Assembly: GCA_030592355.1 (NCBI GenBank)
Contig: JAUVJE010000023.1
Coordinates: forward strand, 1-17,770
Reading direction: 5' to 3'
DNA length: 17,770 nt
Source: Clostridia bacterium
GTDB taxonomy: Bacteria > Bacillota > Clostridia > DUPQ01
The notes below the pieces were generated by a model. The model was not told where the DNA came from and ran no database searches. It worked only from the letters and a program-made list of their open reading frames with translations. A program made the position numbers and the translations under genes. Shown here in pieces: positions 13,590 to 17,770 of the stretch (the stretch's first letter is position 1; every line of letters starts with the position of its first letter).

Positions 13590-14372
13590 ATGAATTTATA
13601 TATGAAATATATGAATATAATTTTGAAATCCCAGATGCAGTACAGGGCATCGTTTTTCATGTTGCTGGCAGGACAGATTATTTATCCGTTTACCATTTTT
13701 GCCGGTGTTTATCTGCTGCTGGTACGTTTTGGAGAGATAGGTGGATGGACGGTGCCGGAAATCGCATTTTGTTTCGGTGCGCTTATGATTTCCTATTCAA
13801 TTGCAGAAGCATTTGCCAGGGGATTCGACCTTTTCCCGCATATGGTCAGGACGGGAAGCTTTGACAGGGTGCTGGTCCGTCCAAGGGGAACGATGCTGCA
13901 GGTTCTTGGTTCTAAGTTTGAACTGAACAGGGTGGGGAAACTTATCAGTTCAGGCGTATTGTATATCTGGGCATGGATTAATATGGATATAACGTGGACA
14001 TTGGATAAAATACTGGTTGCCTTTGGAATGGTTGTGGCGGGAGTCGTGGTTTTTTCAGGGATTTTCATTATTTCGGCAGTATGGAGTTTCTGGACAATTA
14101 GTGGTACTGAACTGACCAATATCCTTACGGACGGTGCAAGGGAGATGGCAAGGTTCCCGCTGGATGTATATAACAGTAAAATAATACGTATTTTCATATT
14201 CATAGTGCCGGTTGCTTCCGCCAATTTCCTGCCTCTCATTTATATTACGGACAAGGCGGTTGAAAACGCATGGCTATATGCGTTTTCGCCATTGTTTGGG
14301 ATGTTTTTCATAATCCCGTGCCTGTTGTTGTGGCAGTTTGGTGTCCGCCACTACAAATCCACCGGGTCCTAA
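13590..14372 (+). CDS. ABC-2 family permease 2 (DUF990-like)
   Basis: A 260-residue membrane protein of about six helices, the second half of the exporter. The N-terminus NLYMKYMNIILKSQMQYRAS is followed by helices at about 22-45, 57-75, 110-125, 138-165, 195-215 and 228-248. The loop VRTGSFDRVLVRPRGTMLQV (~88-107) is equivalent to the DUF990 motif in permease 1, and PLDVYNSKIIRIFIFIVPVA (~187-206) is another frequent block of this family. GGGGG at 13580-13584 lies 5 nt before the ATG, and the stop of permease 1 is one base upstream. Last gene of the operon; the nested inverted-repeat element at 14397 begins 24 bp after its stop. Confidence 0.88.
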   Translation: MNLYMKYMNIILKSQMQYRASFFMLLAGQIIYPFTIFAGVYLLLVRFGEIGGWTVPEIAFCFGALMISYSIAEAFARGFDLFPHMVRTGSFDRVLVRPRGTMLQVLGSKFELNRVGKLISSGVLYIWAWINMDITWTLDKILVAFGMVVAGVVVFSGIFIISAVWSFWTISGTELTNILTDGAREMARFPLDVYNSKIIRIFIFIVPVASANFLPLIYITDKAVENAWLYAFSPLFGMFFIIPCLLLWQFGVRHYKSTGS

Positions 14373-14396
14373 TTCGTTTGTCCAGAAGTGGATAAA

Positions 14397-14492
14397 AAGC
14401 CCTCCGCTGTTTATTCAAATATAGTATACTTTGGTGTTTCAGCGGAGGGATGAAACACCAAAATGCGAAAACAGCGGAGGGCTTGTTTCGCA
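14397..14492. repeat. Nested inverted-repeat element with GCGGAGGG in both hairpin loops
   Basis: Three interlocking symmetries fit in 96 bp. (1) An outer perfect 16-bp inverted repeat: AAGCCCTCCGCTGTTT (14397-14412) with its complement at 14469-14484. (2) Hairpin B: 11 bp, TTTGGTGTTTC (14430-14440) with GAAACACCAAA (14452-14462), loop AGCGGAGGGAT. (3) Hairpin D: TGCGAAA plus CA (14464-14473, one bulged A) with TGTTTCGCA (14484-14492), loop GCGGAGGGCT. GCGGAGGG is therefore in both loops and, inverted, in the left arm, so the left arm can pair with either loop. On the minus strand the outer repeat runs into TTTTTA, like a terminator. It may be a bidirectional terminator, a structured RNA or a small palindromic mobile element; no target duplication is seen. 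Confidence 0.7.
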
Positions 14493-14571
14493 AATTGTTC
14501 GAAAATTAGTAATATTTTTAGGTGATTTTTGTTGTTAAAGGCTGTTAATATTACCTGATGCTAAATTTTAC

Positions 14572-14600
14572 TTAAATTTAATGTCTTAAAGTGGTATTAT
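14572..14600 (+). promoter_or_regulatory. Candidate promoter of the symporter/ArAE operon
   Basis: TTAAAT (14572-14577), a 17-bp spacer, then TATTAT (14595-14600), the latter preceded by TG-G as an extended -10. An imperfect palindrome, TAAATTT (14562-14568) with AAATTTA (14574-14580), overlaps the -35 and might be a regulator site, although its AT-richness weakens the case. The start codon is 55 bp downstream. Confidence 0.45.
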
Positions 14601-14622
14601 TGTAGTAATGATATTAAGAAAC

Positions 14623-14638
14623 AAGTTATATATAACTT
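14623..14638. promoter_or_regulatory. 16-bp perfect palindrome in the symporter 5' UTR
   Basis: AAGTTATATATAACTT is a perfect 8+8 palindrome, ending 4 bp before the ribosome binding site and 22 bp downstream of the predicted -10 box. Its position suits an operator that blocks transcription, as for a dimeric regulator. It is AT-rich, so chance symmetry is possible, but 16 matching bases is longer than expected. Confidence 0.45.
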
Positions 14639-14654
14639 AAATAGGAGGGGAATC

Positions 14655-16076
14655 ATGAACAACGGTTGGGATGGAATACTGCAATTTGTTTATCTGTTTA
14701 TCCTGCTTGGGGTAGCTCTTATGATTAAGAACAGTTTTAAGCTGTTCAAGAAACATTTGATGCCGCTTTCAATTATTGCAGGAATCATAGGTCTGATACT
14801 CGGGCCGGAAGTTTTGAAGATCATACCTTTTAACCCTGATATGCTGACCAAGGCAGTATACCATTTGCTGGCTATCGGTTTTATCGCACTCGGGCTGAAG
14901 GAAAGACGCAGTAAAACCAGCGAGGACATAGTCAATACCGGCCTTTTAACAGTAACTACATATGCAGTACAGGCTATTATAGGTCTTGCTGTTACGATAT
15001 TGCTGGCATCGCTGTTCTATCCGGATCTTTTCAAAAGCATGGGTATGCTGTTACCCCTTGGATTTGCACAGGGCCCGGGCCAGGCTGTTTCAATCGGATT
15101 GCAGTGGGAAACACTGGAACCCATTGAGAATGCCTTTGTAAATGGTGCAAATGTAGGACTTTCAATAGCAACGATTGGGTTCTTATGGGCGTTAATCGGA
15201 GGAATACCGTTTATGAATTTCCTTGTTAGAAAGGAAAGGAAAATCCGCATGAGGGACAATAGACCGGATCTCGATGCAGTTGATAAACTTTCTCCTGATA
15301 ATGAGGAGCATACTATTAAAATCAAGAAATCAATATATATAGATGAGCTGGCGATTCAATTCGTTCTTATAGGTGTTACTTATGCTATGACATATGGTTT
15401 CATGAGACTGCTTGGAGGGGTCCTTGAACCTTTAGGTTCGTTTGGGAAAACTATGTCGGGTCTTATATGGGGATTTAACTTCTTGTGGGGCGCATTGTTC
15501 GCAATTGGAGTAAGGACAATAATCGGGTTCTTCAGAAAGAAGAAAATTATTAAACAGCATTTTACTGACAACTTCATGCTCCAGCGTATATCATCAACTG
15601 TATTTGACCTTATGATTGTGGGGGCCATCTCCGCTGTTTCAATAGCCGTATTGAGAAAATACCTGGGGCCGGTGATTGCACTTACCACTGTCGGCGGTAT
15701 TTTCATGATGTTCTGGTCTTACTTCATGTGTAAGTGGATTTATAAAAAGGATACCCTTGAGCACATTGTAACCATATACGGTACATGGACAGGTACTATT
15801 ACAACCGGGATGGCACTTCTGAAGGAACTTGATCCCAATGGTAAAACCAATGTTCCGGAAGACATAGTCATGGGAAGCGGAATTGCCGCAGCGGCAGGTA
15901 TTTTCCTTATGATGATTCTGGGTCTGGCCACACAGGCGGAAGTTACAGGCAATAGTATATATTATGTATGGACATTCGTGGCTTTGACATTATATGCGAC
16001 GGCTACCATTATAGGTATCGTACTTGTGAAAAGAAAGTATAGGAAAAAAAGGGAGAGCAGCTCTGTTCCTGAATAA
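14655..16076 (+). CDS. Sodium:glutamate symporter-like (ESS/GltS family) transporter
   Basis: A 473-residue membrane protein with two related halves joined by a charged cytoplasmic loop (~192-225), the plan of the glutamate:Na+ symporter (ESS, GltS-like) family. Hydrophobic helices fill about 8-24, 38-58, 66-80, 95-122, 165-190, 230-255, 268-290, 315-335, 340-360, 405-425 and 435-460. The re-entrant-loop motif in the first half is GFAQGPGQA (136-144), where classical GltS has a Gly-His-Gly-Thr type sequence; the second half has GTWTGTITTGMALL (376-389). The motif difference marks it as a divergent member, and glutamate may not be the substrate. GGAGGGG upstream of the ATG at 14655 gives a strong start. 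It ends 2 bp before the ArAE-like gene, and a palindrome sits in its leader. Confidence 0.8.
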   Translation: MNNGWDGILQFVYLFILLGVALMIKNSFKLFKKHLMPLSIIAGIIGLILGPEVLKIIPFNPDMLTKAVYHLLAIGFIALGLKERRSKTSEDIVNTGLLTVTTYAVQAIIGLAVTILLASLFYPDLFKSMGMLLPLGFAQGPGQAVSIGLQWETLEPIENAFVNGANVGLSIATIGFLWALIGGIPFMNFLVRKERKIRMRDNRPDLDAVDKLSPDNEEHTIKIKKSIYIDELAIQFVLIGVTYAMTYGFMRLLGGVLEPLGSFGKTMSGLIWGFNFLWGALFAIGVRTIIGFFRKKKIIKQHFTDNFMLQRISSTVFDLMIVGAISAVSIAVLRKYLGPVIALTTVGGIFMMFWSYFMCKWIYKKDTLEHIVTIYGTWTGTITTGMALLKELDPNGKTNVPEDIVMGSGIAAAAGIFLMMILGLATQAEVTGNSIYYVWTFVALTLYATATIIGIVLVKRKYRKKRESSSVPE

Positions 16077-16078
16077 TT

Positions 16079-17065
16079 ATGATTAAATTTATTAAAAGCC
16101 TACTATTGAAAAGAGAAGCTGTCCTTTTTGACACTCCTCTTTTCATTGTAAAAAGTTTTATTGCCGTGATGCTGGGATTCGTTCTGTTCAATAATAATTC
16201 ATTTCTCGGAAAAGATATGATTTCTTTGCTGCTCGGACTGATGCTTACCCTCCAGCCGGTGAATGTTTCAGGCTTGAAAAGCGGATGGGATCAGATTAGT
16301 GCTTCCATAATCGGAGGAGGCATAACGGCGCTTATAGTTGTGATCGGTGGTATAAATTTCATTACTGTGCCATTGGCTGTTGCGGTCACACTTTACATCA
16401 CCCTTAGAATCAACTGGCGCAGCATGTCGGTTATTGCGGTTTTTACATCAATCTACATGACACAGTTTATTCAACTGACCGCCGTAGGAGAGCCCAGTAT
16501 GTACTTAACCTTTCGATTGAGACTTTTTTCAATGGGTACCGGAATTCTTATAGCGGTGTTAATGAATTTTATATTTTCTCTGGTGTTTTACAGGACCATG
16601 ATAAAAAAAAGAACAGTTTTTGTCATAGAACAGCTTGTGGGAATTATGAAGGATTTCAGTATGTTTTGTTCCGATGGAAAAACAGCTGATGCTGAAGAAC
16701 TTAAAAAAAGAATGGTTGCGCTGTTTGGGGATATTGATTATGTGCTGGGCAGCATTTCAGATATACGTTGTAAAAAGACAAAAGCCGGTATAACGGGACA
16801 CTTCATTGAAATACTGGGAGAGCTGCGGAATATCAATCACTTTATCCTGGATATAGCGATGGATGCTGATGATAAGGAATACACTAGTAGAAATATACGC
16901 AATTTTAAAAATGTGGCTTTGGAACTCAATAGCTTAAATTCAATCATACAGAAAAGTGCCGAAGCCTCATGGGAACCGGGGGAGTATAATGGAACTGACA
17001 GAAATGTGGAAAGAATATATGGTTCAATGCGAAAAATTTCACTGTTAGCAATATCCAAAGCGTAG
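16079..17065 (+). CDS. Aromatic acid exporter (ArAE/FUSC-like) family protein
   Basis: A 328-residue protein with an N-terminal bundle of about five to six membrane helices (residues ~22-40, 46-62, 72-90, 92-110, 115-133 and 152-175) followed by a soluble, helical, charged C-terminal domain (~180-328). This matches the short ArAE_1/FUSC-like proteins of Firmicutes (YgaJ-like), related to half of the p-hydroxybenzoic acid efflux protein AaeB. The N-terminal DTPLFIVKSFIAVMLGFVLF and ITLRINWRSMSVIAVFTSIY support this. The ATG lies 2 nt after the symporter stop with no evident Shine-Dalgarno, so translation is probably coupled. Presumed role: export of an organic or aromatic acid. It ends with TAG, after which the same frame stays open for 52 more codons to 17224; see findings. 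Confidence 0.75.
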   Translation: MIKFIKSLLLKREAVLFDTPLFIVKSFIAVMLGFVLFNNNSFLGKDMISLLLGLMLTLQPVNVSGLKSGWDQISASIIGGGITALIVVIGGINFITVPLAVAVTLYITLRINWRSMSVIAVFTSIYMTQFIQLTAVGEPSMYLTFRLRLFSMGTGILIAVLMNFIFSLVFYRTMIKKRTVFVIEQLVGIMKDFSMFCSDGKTADAEELKKRMVALFGDIDYVLGSISDIRCKKTKAGITGHFIEILGELRNINHFILDIAMDADDKEYTSRNIRNFKNVALELNSLNSIIQKSAEASWEPGEYNGTDRNVERIYGSMRKISLLAISKA

Positions 17066-17242
17066 AGGATTCTGGTAATTGTCATCAAGGGATTTTCGCT
17101 AATTACAGAATATGAAGGAGTTGTTATAGGGTTTTTAGGACATCAGCCCAACAATTTGATTTTTGAAACATACGGGATGCATATTCCTTGGTTTTTTGTT
17201 AACAAGCAAAATATAAGGGCGTGAATAATGTAAGGGAAACTT

Positions 17243-17695
17243 ATGAAAGATAAAATTCAAAACAAAGAGATAAAAAAACCTACAATCCCGGGCATGGCGG
17301 GTTATATTGCCGTAGTGGTAATACTGGGTCTACTTGCAGCATTTTCCAGACAACTGGCACAGGGAGTGGAAGGTCCGATACTATGTATTTATGTTGCGGT
17401 TTTACCAAAGTACATATTCGGTCTGGCTCTGATACTTGCCGGAATTGACGGGATTGTCTATGGAATTAGATTTTTCAGGTCGGAACAATGGATAACAATG
17501 GCAGCATCAGGCATACAGGTTGCCGCACTGCTTGTTTTCCTGTTTTTCATATTTCCCCTGGCGGTGAAAGAGGGAGTGCCTGCAGGGTCTACATATAATA
17601 TAATGAGGGTGCTAATTGGAGTTATGTTATTGGTAACAGTCTGGGATTTTGTGGTTGAAATTAAAAAGTTTCTTAAAATCCGAAACAATTCCTAG
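17243..17695 (+). CDS. Four-helix integral membrane protein of unknown function
   Basis: A 150-residue protein with a basic N-terminus (KDKIQNKEIKKP) and four probable membrane helices at about 18-35, 52-76, 88-107 and 119-140, ending in a short basic tail. Positive charges at both ends suggest that both are cytoplasmic. I recognise no family; the size and helix hairpins resemble small uncharacterised membrane proteins common in Firmicutes (such as DUF308-like ones), but no motif supports a placement. AAGGGA at 17231-17236 stands 6 nt before the ATG. It is 177 bp from the ArAE-like gene, so it may be a separate unit; no convincing promoter or terminator is seen in that gap. Confidence 0.65.
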   Translation: MKDKIQNKEIKKPTIPGMAGYIAVVVILGLLAAFSRQLAQGVEGPILCIYVAVLPKYIFGLALILAGIDGIVYGIRFFRSEQWITMAASGIQVAALLVFLFFIFPLAVKEGVPAGSTYNIMRVLIGVMLLVTVWDFVVEIKKFLKIRNNS

Positions 17696-17758
17696 TACAT
17701 GTTAAAGCTGATAAAAACGCAGGTTTATTCAATATAAAAGCATAATTGGAGGTTCGGC

Positions 17759-17770
17759 TTGAAGGATTGG
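17759..17770 (+). CDS. Start of a further gene, cut by the window edge
   Basis: GGAGG at 17748-17752 is followed after 6 nt by TTG (17759-17761), then AAG GAT TGG, reading M-K-D-W if TTG initiates. The ABC ATPase in this window also uses TTG. The strong ribosome binding site makes a real start likely, but only four codons are visible and nothing can be said of the product. TATAAA at about 17734 is a weak possible -10. Confidence 0.45.

Noticed and set aside
13793..14239. A 148-codon minus-strand open frame opposite the second permease
   Set aside because: Antisense shadow of a well-supported membrane protein; no ribosome binding site or family signature.
14397..14492. The nested repeat as an insertion sequence or CRISPR-like element
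   Set aside because: No transposase, no flanking target duplication, and only two direct copies of an octamer without regular spacers. Kept as a structured element of unknown nature.

Overview
The window looks like chromosomal DNA of an anaerobic Firmicute of the class Clostridia. The reasons are a moderately AT-rich composition, G-rich Shine-Dalgarno sites, a V-type (archaeal-like) ATP synthase, a UBA/DUF4342 protein, and many short operons with intrinsic terminators. I cannot name a genus from the sequence alone. No tRNA, rRNA, CRISPR array, transposase or phage gene is visible.

Layout: (1) 1-975, the end of a V-type ATP synthase operon (3' part of subunit B, then subunit D), closed by an intrinsic terminator near 1100. 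(2) 1368-3976, a tightly overlapping operon of a small two-helix DUF4342 membrane protein, an OmpR-type response regulator and a membrane histidine kinase. (3) 8104-3998 on the minus strand, a three-gene overlapping operon: an amidohydrolase-fold protein that has lost its metal ligands, an intact paralogous amidohydrolase, and an 868-residue cytoplasmic heparinase II/III-like lyase with an N-terminal four-cysteine zinc module. It has its own extended -10 promoter and faces a divergent regulator. (4) 8323-9279, a LuxR-type regulator carried on an N-terminal multi-helix membrane domain. (5) 9375-10812, an NAD-dependent epimerase/dehydrogenase followed by a SRPBCC ligand-binding protein. (6) 10874-11425, a small putative lipoprotein with its own -10 box and a strong terminator. 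(7) 11617-14372, a promoter, a structured and terminated leader or small RNA, then a three-gene ABC-2 exporter (one ATPase, two different permeases). (8) 14397-14492, a compact element of nested inverted repeats between operons. (9) 14655-17065, a GltS/ESS-like sodium symporter and an ArAE/FUSC-like exporter behind a promoter and a 16-bp perfect palindrome. (10) 17243-17770, a four-helix membrane protein of unknown function and the first codons of another gene.

How the parts may work together: the minus-strand operon is the least ordinary protein-coding unit. A lyase without a signal peptide would cleave imported uronic-acid oligosaccharides, and one live plus one apparently dead amidohydrolase would act on, or sense, the products. 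The divergent membrane LuxR protein is the obvious candidate regulator, and two 10-bp direct repeats sit between them. The ABC-2 exporter appears to be controlled through its leader, because the only good promoter lies upstream of a terminator-like hairpin. The symporter and the ArAE protein are nearly contiguous and suggest coupled uptake and efflux of organic or aromatic acids.

Assignments rest on motif recognition by eye. Promoters, operators and RNA structures are candidates that I have not tested computationally.
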